This document shows, piece by piece, positions 41,502 through 49,483 of a stretch of DNA of 50,122 bases (position 1 is the first letter of the stretch; each line of letters opens with the position of its first letter). The stretch comes from Novosphingobium album (ex Hu et al. 2023) (GTDB taxonomy: Bacteria > Pseudomonadota > Alphaproteobacteria > Sphingomonadales > Sphingomonadaceae). Made by a program: the position numbers and the translations under genes. The stretch covers positions 1-50,122 of the forward strand of contig NZ_JALHLE010000044.1 of assembly GCF_022832385.1 (NCBI RefSeq). The letters are read 5' to 3'. The notes below the pieces were generated by a model. It was not told the DNA's origin. It saw only the letters and a list, made by a program, of their open reading frames with translations, and made no database searches.

Positions 41502-43202
41502 GTGCTCCGAAATCTGCCGGAGAAGTGGGACACCGAAGTCGACATCGTCGCGATCGGATCGGGTGCTGGCGGGCTCTCCGCAGCGATCACCGCGCACGAG
41601 CTTGGCGCCAGCGCACTGGTGGTGGAGAAATCCGATCAGGTCGGCGGGGTCACGGCCCTGTCCATGGGCGAGGTCTGGGTCGCGGGCAATCATCTGGCCG
41701 AAGCTGCCGGAATCGCGGATTCCGTCGATGAAGGGTACAACTACCTGCAGACGCTTTCGATGGGCTACGGCAACGACCTTGCCGTGCTCAACAAGGTTAT
41801 CCATGCCCGCCATGCGCTGAAGTTCTTCGAGGAGAAAATCGGCCTGAAGATGGAAGTCATCAAGGGCTGTCCGGACTACTACTACAAGGCCAATCCCCAC
41901 GGCGTCAGCGAAGGGCGTATGCTCGAAGCGGTGCCCTTCCCAGCCGCCGAGCTTGGCGAATGGCAGGGCAAGACCCGGCTTTCGCCGCAGATGCCCTATG
42001 GCATGACCCACGCCGACATCTTCGATGCTGGCGGTTCGGCCAACATGATGAAGTGGGACTTCGCCAAGATGGGCGAACGCCTCACCAGGGACGAACGCTG
42101 CCTCGGCCCGGGGCTCGCCGCCTACTTCGTCAAGGGCGCGCTCGATCGCGGCATTCCGATGTGGACCGGCGCTGCGGCCGAGGAACTGATATCCGACGGC
42201 GAACGCGTCGTCGGCGTGCGCGTCAAGCGCGATGGGCAGGATGTCTACGTCAAGGCAGCCAAGGGCGTGATCGTGGCGGTCAGTTCCTACGAGCGGCGCC
42301 AGGACTACAACAAGACGCTCGGCACCCAGCTCGATCTGGGGTCCATGGTGTTCTCCGCCATTGACGGGTCGAATTTCCGGCTGGCCGGGCCGCTGGGCGC
42401 GCGCATCGCCAAGGTTCCGGACATCACCTCGCTGGGCTTCACCATTCCCGGCGAAGAAGACGAGGAAGGCGGCGCACTGTGGCGCACCGCCCTGGGCGCG
42501 CTGGGCCAGCCGCACACCGTGGTCGTCAACCGCAAGGGCAAGCGCTTCGGCAACGAAGCCTTCTACCGGTCCTTCTACTACGAGGTCGACCGGATCGACG
42601 GCGGCAACCAGACCCATCCCAATTTCCCGTGCTGGGTCATCCTCGACAGTCAGGGGCGCGAGAAATACCCGTTCATTTCGATCACGCCGGATCAGGACTG
42701 GCCCGAAGGCTTCGGCGCGGTTGCCGATACCCTCAGCGAGCTCGCAGACATGATCGGCGTCGATGCAGCGGGCCTTGAGGAAACCATTGACCGCTTCAAC
42801 GAATATGCCGAAGCCGGAGAAGATCCGGAATTCGGGCGCGGCAGCCATCCATGGAGCAAATGGATGTGCGGGGATCCGTTTCACAAGCCCAACGCCAATC
42901 TCGGCACCTTGCGCAAGGGTCCGTTCTACGCGGTCGAACTGAAGCGGATGGGCGGCACGGCCATCCCTTCGACCGGATTGCTGGCCGATCATCATTCGCG
43001 CGTCATGGGGTGGGACGACAAGCCCATTGAGGGCCTCTACGCCGCCGGAAACTCGGTCGCCCGCATGGAAACCGGCGCCGTCATGCAGAGCGGTGTCTCC
43101 AACGCGCGCGGCATGACCTATGGCTGGCTGGCCGCCCGCCACGCCTGCGGCGATCCCAGCCCGCTGCTGCAACAAGAAGCCGCCCGGCTCGGTCTTGCAT
43201 AG
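41502..43202 (+). CDS. Fumarate-reductase/3-ketosteroid-dehydrogenase-type flavoprotein
   Basis: This 566-residue FAD protein has the dinucleotide motif IGSGAGGLSAAITAHELGA near the N-terminus, VVEKSDQVGGVTALSMGEVW, and a C-terminal FAD-contact segment GLYAAGNSVARMETGAVM. It belongs to the family containing fumarate reductases and ketosteroid dehydrogenases, which add or remove a trans-hydrogen pair next to a carbonyl. The C-terminal signature differs from canonical KstD, so steroid activity cannot be claimed. GTG 41502 follows GGAGG. It is co-transcribed with the CoxG-like and SnoaL-like genes. Confidence 0.87.
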   Translation: MLRNLPEKWDTEVDIVAIGSGAGGLSAAITAHELGASALVVEKSDQVGGVTALSMGEVWVAGNHLAEAAGIADSVDEGYNYLQTLSMGYGNDLAVLNKVIHARHALKFFEEKIGLKMEVIKGCPDYYYKANPHGVSEGRMLEAVPFPAAELGEWQGKTRLSPQMPYGMTHADIFDAGGSANMMKWDFAKMGERLTRDERCLGPGLAAYFVKGALDRGIPMWTGAAAEELISDGERVVGVRVKRDGQDVYVKAAKGVIVAVSSYERRQDYNKTLGTQLDLGSMVFSAIDGSNFRLAGPLGARIAKVPDITSLGFTIPGEEDEEGGALWRTALGALGQPHTVVVNRKGKRFGNEAFYRSFYYEVDRIDGGNQTHPNFPCWVILDSQGREKYPFISITPDQDWPEGFGAVADTLSELADMIGVDAAGLEETIDRFNEYAEAGEDPEFGRGSHPWSKWMCGDPFHKPNANLGTLRKGPFYAVELKRMGGTAIPSTGLLADHHSRVMGWDDKPIEGLYAAGNSVARMETGAVMQSGVSNARGMTYGWLAARHACGDPSPLLQQEAARLGLA

Positions 43203-43211
43203 GGCATTGCG

Positions 43212-43757
43212 ATGATTGAAACGGCCCAGACCGTTCCCGTCCACGTGCCGGTCGGCAAGGTGTGGGAGCATGTGAAGAACATCCGCAACTGGGCAGAATT
43301 GATGCCCGGTTTGCAGGACTGCACGATCATCGACGACGACGATTCCCGCTGGGTGCTCAAGGTCGGCGTCGGAGCGATGGTCCGCACTGTGAAAGTGGCC
43401 GTGCACGTCGATGAATGGGACGGCCCTGAACGCGTGTTCTTCTCGTTCAAGCTGCAGGGCGATCCGGTAACCGGCGGAGGCTCCTATCTGGCCGTGCCGA
43501 CGAGCGATGGCTCGGTCGACATGACCCTCACGCTGCAGGTCAAGGGCACCGGCCCGATGGCGCCTATGTGGGAAGCCATGGGCGGTCCCTTGTTGCCGAA
43601 ATTCGCTCATGCCTTTGCCGAACAGCTGGCTCGGGGCATCGAGGAAGCGAACGGCGTCTCCGTCCGGGCGGAGGCCTCGCGGGTTTCGCTCGTGGCCAGA
43701 TTCGGCGCATTGCTCGGCCGGCTGCGGCGCTGGATAATGGCCTCGCCATCCGCCTGA
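43212..43757 (+). CDS. CoxG-like SRPBCC protein
   Basis: This 181-residue protein starts with the SRPBCC/CoxG pattern (VPVHVPVGKVWEHVKNIRNWAELMPGLQD) and ends in a basic, possibly amphipathic tail (ARFGALLGRLRRWIMA). CoxG anchors carbon monoxide dehydrogenase to the membrane. Orphan CoxG-like proteins in other clusters have no fixed role and may bind hydrophobic ligands in the START-like cavity. It is 9 bp after the flavoprotein gene, so it may support that enzyme, for example by membrane attachment. Confidence 0.8.
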   Translation: MIETAQTVPVHVPVGKVWEHVKNIRNWAELMPGLQDCTIIDDDDSRWVLKVGVGAMVRTVKVAVHVDEWDGPERVFFSFKLQGDPVTGGGSYLAVPTSDGSVDMTLTLQVKGTGPMAPMWEAMGGPLLPKFAHAFAEQLARGIEEANGVSVRAEASRVSLVARFGALLGRLRRWIMASPSA

Positions 43758-43810
43758 GCGTGCGGAACTGCCATGCCTTCCCGGGGCGCGGCATGAAGGG
43801 AAGGACGGCC

Positions 43811-44308
43811 ATGACCGTATCTGTCGAAATGGAAATCGGCGTGCGCCGCCTTCATGCCCTGTGCACCGACGCCGTATGGCGGCGCGACCCAGTGGCATTC
43901 GGAGAGTGCTATACCGCAGATGGCATCTGGAAGATCGCCGGTCTCGAATTTCAGGGACGGGACGCGATCGGCCGGGCGCTCACCGATCTGGGCGCCGGCA
44001 ACGAACGTGTACTGATGATGTTCGGCTCACCCATTCTGGATCTTGCGGACGGCGTCCTCACCGCGCGGACCTACACGGTAGAGCAGGTCAAACTTCTGGA
44101 CGGCGGCGGATCAGCGACGGTCGGCATCTACTATGAGCGCTTCGTGGAGCAGGATGGGCGCTGGCTGTTCCAGTGGCGCCATTTCGATTTCTGCTATCTC
44201 GGGCCGCCCGACCTCTCGGCGCCGTTTTTTCCTTTTCAGGATTACGGTCCGGCGCCTGCGCTCCCCGGCGGTACCACTGCGACAGCGGGCCTGCGCGTCG
44301 GCGACTGA
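43811..44308 (+). CDS. SnoaL/NTF2-like protein
   Basis: About 165 residues. The NTF2-like pattern includes LHALCTDAVWRRDPVAFGECYTADGIW and VGIYYERFVEQDGRWLFQWRHFDF. The GGAAGGA site fits ATG 43811. It is the last gene of the flavoprotein operon. It is related in fold, but not closely, to the proteins at 39879 and 46825. It may act as an isomerase, dehydratase or small subunit. Confidence 0.75.
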   Translation: MTVSVEMEIGVRRLHALCTDAVWRRDPVAFGECYTADGIWKIAGLEFQGRDAIGRALTDLGAGNERVLMMFGSPILDLADGVLTARTYTVEQVKLLDGGGSATVGIYYERFVEQDGRWLFQWRHFDFCYLGPPDLSAPFFPFQDYGPAPALPGGTTATAGLRVGD

Positions 44309-44446
44309 ATCCCTTGCGGGTAAACCGGTCCATATCATTTGTTTCGGTTGCGCTACCTTTTACGCACGGCGCCCCGCGGAGGGCAGCTGTGTTTTGTCGA
44401 GCGACGAACGCAGCCGATGCGGTTTTCGCCGGCTAATGGGCGTCAG

Positions 44447-44465
44447 CCCCCCATGACGGGGGTTT
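44447..44465 (+). terminator. Short hairpin after the SnoaL-like gene
   Basis: CCCCC, a 5-nt loop and GGGGG followed by TTTC lie 140 bp after the stop. The stem is short. The rest of 44309-44546 shows nothing clear. Confidence 0.3.
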
Positions 44466-44546
44466 CAACGCCGGTCCAGGAAGTACCCCAATGCAGGCAA
44501 GCGCAAGCCACCGACGCTAATCCGGCGGGGTGCTTGCGCCCCCTGA

Positions 44547-45308
44547 TCAGGGCCGCTGGAAATCTCCGCCATCCACGCTGAGCACTTGCCCGGTAATGAA
44601 GTTACCTTCATCGGCCATCAGTAATGCGGCCAGCGCGGCGATGTGTTCCGGAGTGCCGAGGCGCTTGAGGACCGTCTGTTGCAGAAACGCAGCCATCGCC
44701 GCTTCGGGCATCGCGCTTTCAAGGCGGGGATGCATGATGACCCCCGGCGCGATCGCATTGGCGCGGATACCTTCGGAGCCGAACCGCGACGCCACATGGC
44801 GCATCAGCGGCAAAATCGCACCTTTGCTCATCGCATAGGCCACCCGCACAGGCTCGCCGACATAGGCGGCATTCGACGACGTATAGACAATCGCTCCGCC
44901 GCCCCGTTCGAGAAGAGCCGGGATCGCATGGCGCGTGCACAACACATAACCACGAGTGTTCACGCGCATGGCTTCATCGAAGTCGGCCATATCGAGGTCG
45001 AGGATATCGACGGCCCTCGACCCGTCTCCAAGTTCGGCGAAATTCACATGGATGCCATCGAGCCCGCCGAATTGAGAAACAGCCAATCCTATCAATTCTT
45101 TGCAAGAAGAATCCTCGGCTCCGTCAAGAGACGTCGCAACGGCCGTGCCGCCGTTCGCCCTGATGCGTTCGACGACCGATTGCGCAGCATCGGCATTAAT
45201 GTCGCCCAGTACGACTGACGCACCTTCCTGAGCGAAGCGCACGGCAAGTCCCGCCCCTATTCCACCGGCTCCAGCGACCACGATGACTTTGTTTTTAAGC
45301 CTCTCCAT
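44547..45308 (-). CDS. Short-chain dehydrogenase (SDR), divergent NNAG motif
   Basis: This 253-residue SDR has AGAGGIG in place of TGxxxGIG, VNFAEL where NNAG is expected, YTSSNAA and YAMSK. The catalytic Ser/Tyr/Lys are kept, but the cofactor-side motifs are altered, so cofactor preference or activity may differ. The start at 45308 follows AAGGACAAAAG. It lies downstream of the luciferase-family gene on the same strand, 159 bp away. Confidence 0.85.
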   Translation of the reverse strand: MERLKNKVIVVAGAGGIGAGLAVRFAQEGASVVLGDINADAAQSVVERIRANGGTAVATSLDGAEDSSCKELIGLAVSQFGGLDGIHVNFAELGDGSRAVDILDLDMADFDEAMRVNTRGYVLCTRHAIPALLERGGGAIVYTSSNAAYVGEPVRVAYAMSKGAILPLMRHVASRFGSEGIRANAIAPGVIMHPRLESAMPEAAMAAFLQQTVLKRLGTPEHIAALAALLMADEGNFITGQVLSVDGGDFQRP

Positions 45309-45467
45309 CTTTTGTCCTTCCCGGCGGTCCTGCATGGCGAGCCTTCTGGAGTGCCTTCATTCGGCACCGTTCAGCGCCATTGGTGCATTCCCGGCCATGC
45401 AACACCGGCGATCCATGCTTGTGCAGCATGGACCGCCCAGTGTCCGAGAGCCCCCGCCGGAGATGGG

Positions 45468-46508
45468 TCAGTCCGTGCGGAAGTGCGGCATGACTTCCTT
45501 GGCGAACAGGCGCAGTTCCTCGATCTGCTTTTCCGGATCAGGCACGCCAGTCGGCGTGATGAAGAACCATTCCGGATTGAGGATGTCGCGGATCCGCGTC
45601 ATCTCGCGGATACAGTCGTCAGGGGTACCGACGACGGCCCGGTTGGGCGCAAATTCCTCCAGGCTGACCTGCTTGCCGCCGAACATGACTTCGCTCGACA
45701 GTTCGTCCCGGTCTGCATCGGCGCCGATGTTTTCGTAGCTCTGCCAGACTTTGATGATGTTCGGCAGGAAGTTCGGATCGATCTGCTCGCGTGTCGGGGC
45801 GACATGAACGTCGCGCATCAACACAACCGTGGACGGACGCCCGTGCTCGGCCGCAATGGCCTTGTAGGTGGCGACCTTGTCCTGCAGCTGCAGAAGGTGC
45901 TCGGCGAAGCTGATGATCCAGCCGTCACCCAGGCGCCCTGCCCGCTTCATTGCGGGCTCGCTGACCGCACCGACCCAGATCGGCGGAATTTCGCCGCGCA
46001 GAGCGGCCGGTTGAATCATGACATCGTTGATGTCGAAATGGTTGCCCTTGTAGCTGAAGCGCTGCCCCGTCATTGCCAGACGCAGCACTTCCATGCACTC
46101 CTCGAACCGCTTGGCGCGGGTCTTGAAGTTCCAACCGCAATTCTCGAACTCGTCCGGCTTGTAGCCGATACCGCCGCCGAGAATGAACCGGTTGTTGCCC
46201 ATCTCGTTGATGGTGTTGATTTCCTCGGCCAGCTCAAGCGGATGGCGTGCGGGAACCAGCATGATGTTCGTGCAGAACTTCATGGTCTTCGTGCGCGCCA
46301 TCAGCGGAGCCAGCATGGACAGCGGCGCCGAAGGCTCGGTCGCGCTCTCCTGCCCGAAGGCCGTCGACTCGGAAAAGCGATGGTGCCCGCACCATCCCAG
46401 ATCGTAGCCGAGATCTTCCATCTCGTTGAGATAGCTGAACAGCCGCCCGTAAGGATCGGACGAATTGCGGTCGATCATCTTTCGATTCACGATGACACCA
46501 AACTTCAT
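45468..46508 (-). CDS. Luciferase-like (LLM class) flavin-dependent monooxygenase
   Basis: This 346-residue TIM-barrel protein of the bacterial-luciferase superfamily shows WCGHHRFSE, NIMLVPARHPLELAEEI, RFILGGGIGYKPDEF and PIWVGAVSEPAMKRAGRLGDGW. These enzymes use reduced FMN or F420, supplied by another protein, to oxygenate or oxidise substrates. Sphingomonads generally rely on FMNH2. The start at 46508 gives the family's normal MKFGV N-terminus. It has its own box-containing promoter (box H) and is divergent from the SnoaL/SDR/FAD operon. No flavin reductase is adjacent. Confidence 0.9.
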   Translation of the reverse strand: MKFGVIVNRKMIDRNSSDPYGRLFSYLNEMEDLGYDLGWCGHHRFSESTAFGQESATEPSAPLSMLAPLMARTKTMKFCTNIMLVPARHPLELAEEINTINEMGNNRFILGGGIGYKPDEFENCGWNFKTRAKRFEECMEVLRLAMTGQRFSYKGNHFDINDVMIQPAALRGEIPPIWVGAVSEPAMKRAGRLGDGWIISFAEHLLQLQDKVATYKAIAAEHGRPSTVVLMRDVHVAPTREQIDPNFLPNIIKVWQSYENIGADADRDELSSEVMFGGKQVSLEEFAPNRAVVGTPDDCIREMTRIRDILNPEWFFITPTGVPDPEKQIEELRLFAKEVMPHFRTD

Positions 46509-46589
46509 TGGCAGTCCCTTCCTCCCATTCAAATCTATATCTTGAGGGCGCCTCGCTATCGGGGCCCCTAAACTACCGCAACAGGATAA

Positions 46590-46628
46590 GTTCGTCACCT
46601 TGTTAGCAACGCGCTGAAACGAGATCAA
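46590..46628 (-). promoter_or_regulatory. Island box H with promoter
   Basis: On the minus strand the box reads GCTAACAAGGTGACGAAC (46607-46590). A -35-like TTGATC (46628-46623) lies exactly 17 bp before TAACAA. The gene start is 81 nt downstream of the box. Confidence 0.7.
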
Positions 46629-46693
46629 GGCAGTTGAAGGTGGACTGCCATCAATCGCCGGATCGATCATGAAACCCGATACGGAAAGCCTCG

Positions 46694-46732
46694 TTGACCC
46701 CCATCGCCAGCATCGCTAACGACCTGACGAAC
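46694..46732 (+). promoter_or_regulatory. Island box I with promoter
   Basis: The box GCTAACGACCTGACGAAC is at 46715-46732 and is the most divergent in its centre. A -35-like TTGACC (46694-46699) lies exactly 17 bp before TAACGA. The next ATG is 93 nt downstream. Confidence 0.68.
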
Positions 46733-46824
46733 ATCAATCCACGCTGGGACGCGCCGTCAGCATTCGCCAGACCTGGGGAAGCGCGCACGAGCAGAACCCT
46801 GCCGTCACCGGGAGAATGATCTAG

Positions 46825-47238
46825 ATGCCGCAGAGCAACCTCGAGGACCGTTTCCTCATTCGCGAAGTCTATGGGCGCTATGCCCTCGCCGCCGCCCAGC
46901 AGGACGGCAAAGCCTGGCTGGATTGCTGGTCCAGCTCAGCCACCTGGAAGACCCCGCATTTCGAGGTCAGCGGCCAAGCGGCGCTGGAACAGGCATGGGC
47001 GGCAACGTGGACCGATTTCGTCAATGTCGCCGCTTTCAATGAAGTTGGTGAGATTGCTGTTTCCGGCGACACCGCAAGCGCGGTCTCGAGCGTACTGGAA
47101 ATCGTCACCCTCAAGGCCGGGGGCCTGCTCAAGATGGCCGGGCTGTACACCGACCAGTTCGTGCGCGAAGACGGTGCCTGGCGCTTCTCGAACCGCGAAT
47201 ATGTCTCTCTGAGCCAGGAAATGAGCGCATCCGCCTGA
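46825..47238 (+). CDS. SnoaL/NTF2-like protein
   Basis: This 137-residue protein is a clear relative of the one at 39879-40289: both have LEDRFLIREVYGRYA/DAIRELYATYG-type starts, an EIVxLKxGG strand and YTDxxVRxxGAWxFxxRxY near the end. It leads the box I operon with an SDR and a FAD monooxygenase. No Rieske subunit is adjacent, so it is more likely a stand-alone isomerase, dehydratase or ligand-binding protein than an oxygenase subunit. Confidence 0.78.
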   Translation: MPQSNLEDRFLIREVYGRYALAAAQQDGKAWLDCWSSSATWKTPHFEVSGQAALEQAWAATWTDFVNVAAFNEVGEIAVSGDTASAVSSVLEIVTLKAGGLLKMAGLYTDQFVREDGAWRFSNREYVSLSQEMSASA

Positions 47239-47316
47239 GCGGACGAAACGTCTTCAGCCTTGCCATTGCATGCCTGAGCGCCGCGATTGCCGGGCAAACA
47301 ACAAACGGAGCATCAC

Positions 47317-48186
47317 ATGCCAGACTCTTCACCCGTAGCGGTCGTAACCGGCGCGAGCCGCGGCGCGGGACGCGGAATTGCAATCGCACTGGGCAGCCAC
47401 GGGTGCACGGTATACGTCACGGGGCGCTCGCAGAAGCAAGGCGATCACGCCCTTCCCGGCACCATCTATGAAACGGCCGAAGCCGTGACGGCTGCGGGCG
47501 GCAAAGGCATTGCGGTACGCTGCGACCATGGCGACGATGAGCAGGTCAAGGCCCTGTTCGACCAGGTCCTCGCCGAACAGGGCCGTATCGACATTCTCGT
47601 CAACAATGCCGCTGCCGTTTACGACGAACTCTCCATGCCCGGCAATTTCTGGGAAAAGCCGATGAAGCTGGCCGACATGATCGATGTCGGCATCCGCAGC
47701 GGATATATCGCCAGCTGGCTGGCGGCACCTGCCATGGTCAGGCAGAACCATGGCCTGATCATCTTCACCTCGGCGTCCGGTGCGGCCCACTATTCGATGG
47801 GGCCTGCCTATGGAGCCCACAAGGCGGGCATGGACAAGATGGCCTTCGACATGGCCATCGACTTCAAGGACGCCAGGGCAAATGTCAACGCGTTGTCGGT
47901 CTGGATGGGCGCGCTGGCCACCGACCGCCTCCTGGGCATGATCGAGGCCGATCCCGAGAAGTTCGGTTACCTGCGCGACCAGATCGAGACACCCGAATTC
48001 ACAGGACACGTGATCTGGGGGCTGTACAACGATCCGAACCTGGCCGAGCTGAACGGCGAAACCGTAATCGGCGCGGAGATGGCCGTGAAATACGGCATCA
48101 AGGACGAAGGTGGCCGCCAGCCGCCGTCATATCGGGATACGCACAAGGTCGTGCCGCACAAGCATCATCCCCTCGTCATCCGCTAG
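47317..48186 (+). CDS. Short-chain dehydrogenase (SDR), DHRS1-like
   Basis: This 289-residue SDR has TGASRGAGRG, NNAA, FTSASGA and YGAHK. The cofactor loop YVTGRSQKQGDHALPGTI and the long C-terminal part resemble DHRS1-type SDRs. ATG 47317 follows GGAG; the frame is open 30 nt further upstream. It is the second gene of the box I operon and ends 14 bp before the FAD monooxygenase. Confidence 0.88.
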   Translation: MPDSSPVAVVTGASRGAGRGIAIALGSHGCTVYVTGRSQKQGDHALPGTIYETAEAVTAAGGKGIAVRCDHGDDEQVKALFDQVLAEQGRIDILVNNAAAVYDELSMPGNFWEKPMKLADMIDVGIRSGYIASWLAAPAMVRQNHGLIIFTSASGAAHYSMGPAYGAHKAGMDKMAFDMAIDFKDARANVNALSVWMGALATDRLLGMIEADPEKFGYLRDQIETPEFTGHVIWGLYNDPNLAELNGETVIGAEMAVKYGIKDEGGRQPPSYRDTHKVVPHKHHPLVIR

Positions 48187-48200
48187 GACATGACCGGCAG

Positions 48201-49364
48201 ATGAGGCCCGTTCGCGACATCCTGATCTGCGGTGCAAGCATCGCCGGTCCGGCTCTGGCATGGTGGCTCCACCAGCACGGGTTTCGTCCGGTCCTGCTGG
48301 AGAAGGCGCCAGCCCCGCGTCCCGGTGGTCATGCGATCGACATTCGGGGTGCCGCGCTCGGCGTGATCCGTGCCATGGGCCTTGAAGCCTCCATCCGCGC
48401 CAACCGGACGCAGATGAAAGGCACATCCAGGCTCGACAGGGACGGAAACGAAGTCTGGCGCTCCGAAGAGATGACGATCTCCGGAGGCAGCTTTGCCAGG
48501 GACGCAATCGAGATCATGCGCGAAGATCTCTCGCGCATTCTTCTCGGTGCGCTCCCGAAAGACGTAGAGACGATCTACGGCGACAGTGTGGAGATGCTGC
48601 GCGAGGACGCAGACGGCATCGATGCCACATTCGTCAGCGGCACGCAGCGGCGCTTCGATCTTGTCGTGGGGGCTGATGGCCTGGCATCGTCCATGCGCAG
48701 GCAGGTGTTTGGACCGGACAGCGAATACCTGCTCCCGTTCGACATGGTCCTGGCGCCGTTCAGCAGTCCGAACATGATCGGGCTCGAGGACTGGCAGATC
48801 ACATATGACGACGGCAACGGCAGCTGCATGATCTACACTGCCCCCGGCAACGAAACCCTGCGGGTCTGCTTCGGCTTTACCGCTCCTCTGAAAGACCTGC
48901 TCGAGGACCGCGCAAGCCAGATCGCCCTGGTGCGCGAGAACTGTGCCGGCATGGCCTGGCACGTGCCAGGACTGCTCGACAACATGGAGGCAGCGCCCGA
49001 CTTCTACCTTGGCCCAATTGCGCAAGTGAAGATGAAGGGGTGGACTCGCGGCCGGGTGGCTTTGGTAGGCGACGCTGCCTATTGCCCCTCACCCTTCACC
49101 GGTCAGGGCACAAGCCTCGCATTGGTGGGAGCTTACGCCCTGGCCAGGGAAGTCGCACATTACCCAACGGCGCCTGCCGACGCATTCGCCCGCTATGAGG
49201 CGATCATGCGTCCGTTCGTGGAGGTCAACCAGGCCATAGCCGGCTTGTCTCGCGACCCGCGGTTCGGAAGCGACCCGGGCTACTACACCGACGTCATCGA
49301 ACCCGCCATGGCGCATGCTGAGAACGCCGTTAAGCTACCAGAGCTGACCGGCGCGTACACCTAA
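48201..49364 (+). CDS. FAD-dependent aromatic-type monooxygenase
   Basis: This 387-residue class A flavoprotein monooxygenase has an N-terminal FAD motif (ICGASIAGPALAWWL), the DG motif (LVVGADGLASSMR) and the GD motif (ALVGDAAYCPSPFTGQG). The NAD(P)H-oxidising, single-component type hydroxylates phenolic or other activated rings. It starts 15 bp after the SDR stop and ends the box I operon, followed by two hairpins. Confidence 0.9.
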   Translation: MRPVRDILICGASIAGPALAWWLHQHGFRPVLLEKAPAPRPGGHAIDIRGAALGVIRAMGLEASIRANRTQMKGTSRLDRDGNEVWRSEEMTISGGSFARDAIEIMREDLSRILLGALPKDVETIYGDSVEMLREDADGIDATFVSGTQRRFDLVVGADGLASSMRRQVFGPDSEYLLPFDMVLAPFSSPNMIGLEDWQITYDDGNGSCMIYTAPGNETLRVCFGFTAPLKDLLEDRASQIALVRENCAGMAWHVPGLLDNMEAAPDFYLGPIAQVKMKGWTRGRVALVGDAAYCPSPFTGQGTSLALVGAYALAREVAHYPTAPADAFARYEAIMRPFVEVNQAIAGLSRDPRFGSDPGYYTDVIEPAMAHAENAVKLPELTGAYT

Positions 49365-49387
49365 GGCCCCCGAGACGACGGCAAGGA

Positions 49388-49413
49388 CCGGGCCATTAGG
49401 AGCAATGGCCCGG
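49388..49413. terminator. Terminator hairpin of the box I operon
   Basis: A perfect 10-bp stem (CCGGGCCATT with AATGGCCCGG) with a 6-nt loop lies 24 bp after the FAD monooxygenase stop. It lacks a clear T-run. Confidence 0.6.
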
Positions 49414-49448
49414 CTCAACCCGAATTGACAAATTCGATGCGAAGGCGT

Positions 49449-49477
49449 CCGGCTGCGGCGCCTTGCACCGCAGCCGG
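49449..49477. terminator. Terminator hairpin of the second TonB receptor gene
   Basis: A perfect 10-bp stem (CCGGCTGCGG with CCGCAGCCGG) with a 9-nt loop lies just after the minus-strand receptor stop. Confidence 0.65.
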
Positions 49478-49483
49478 CGGATT

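Larger units (their letters stand above)
46509..46824. other. Divergent promoter region with two island boxes
   Basis: This gap contains box H (for the luciferase-like gene) and box I (for the SnoaL/SDR/FAD operon), pointing outward about 107 bp apart. No gene is seen in it; the upstream frame continuing from the luciferase-like gene crosses box H and looks non-coding. Confidence 0.6.

Noticed and set aside
41502..43202. Calling the flavoprotein a 3-ketosteroid delta1-dehydrogenase
   Set aside because: The family is right, but the C-terminal signature differs from canonical KstD and no other core steroid gene is present.
41199..43898. An 899-residue open frame on the minus strand
   Set aside because: It is antisense to the flavoprotein, CoxG-like and AraC genes, has no family motifs, and reflects third-position GC bias in high-GC DNA.
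6923..46508. A bioluminescence (lux) system, from LuxC-like, LuxE-like and luciferase-family genes in one window
   Set aside because: The luciferase-family protein is a single-subunit LLM-type enzyme 36 kb away under a different promoter type, and there is no LuxA/LuxB pair, LuxD or flavin reductase.
17143..49364. The island as a recent mobile element or phage insertion
   Set aside because: No integrase, transposase, tRNA, long flanking repeats or change in base composition was seen; only the small MITE-like element is present.
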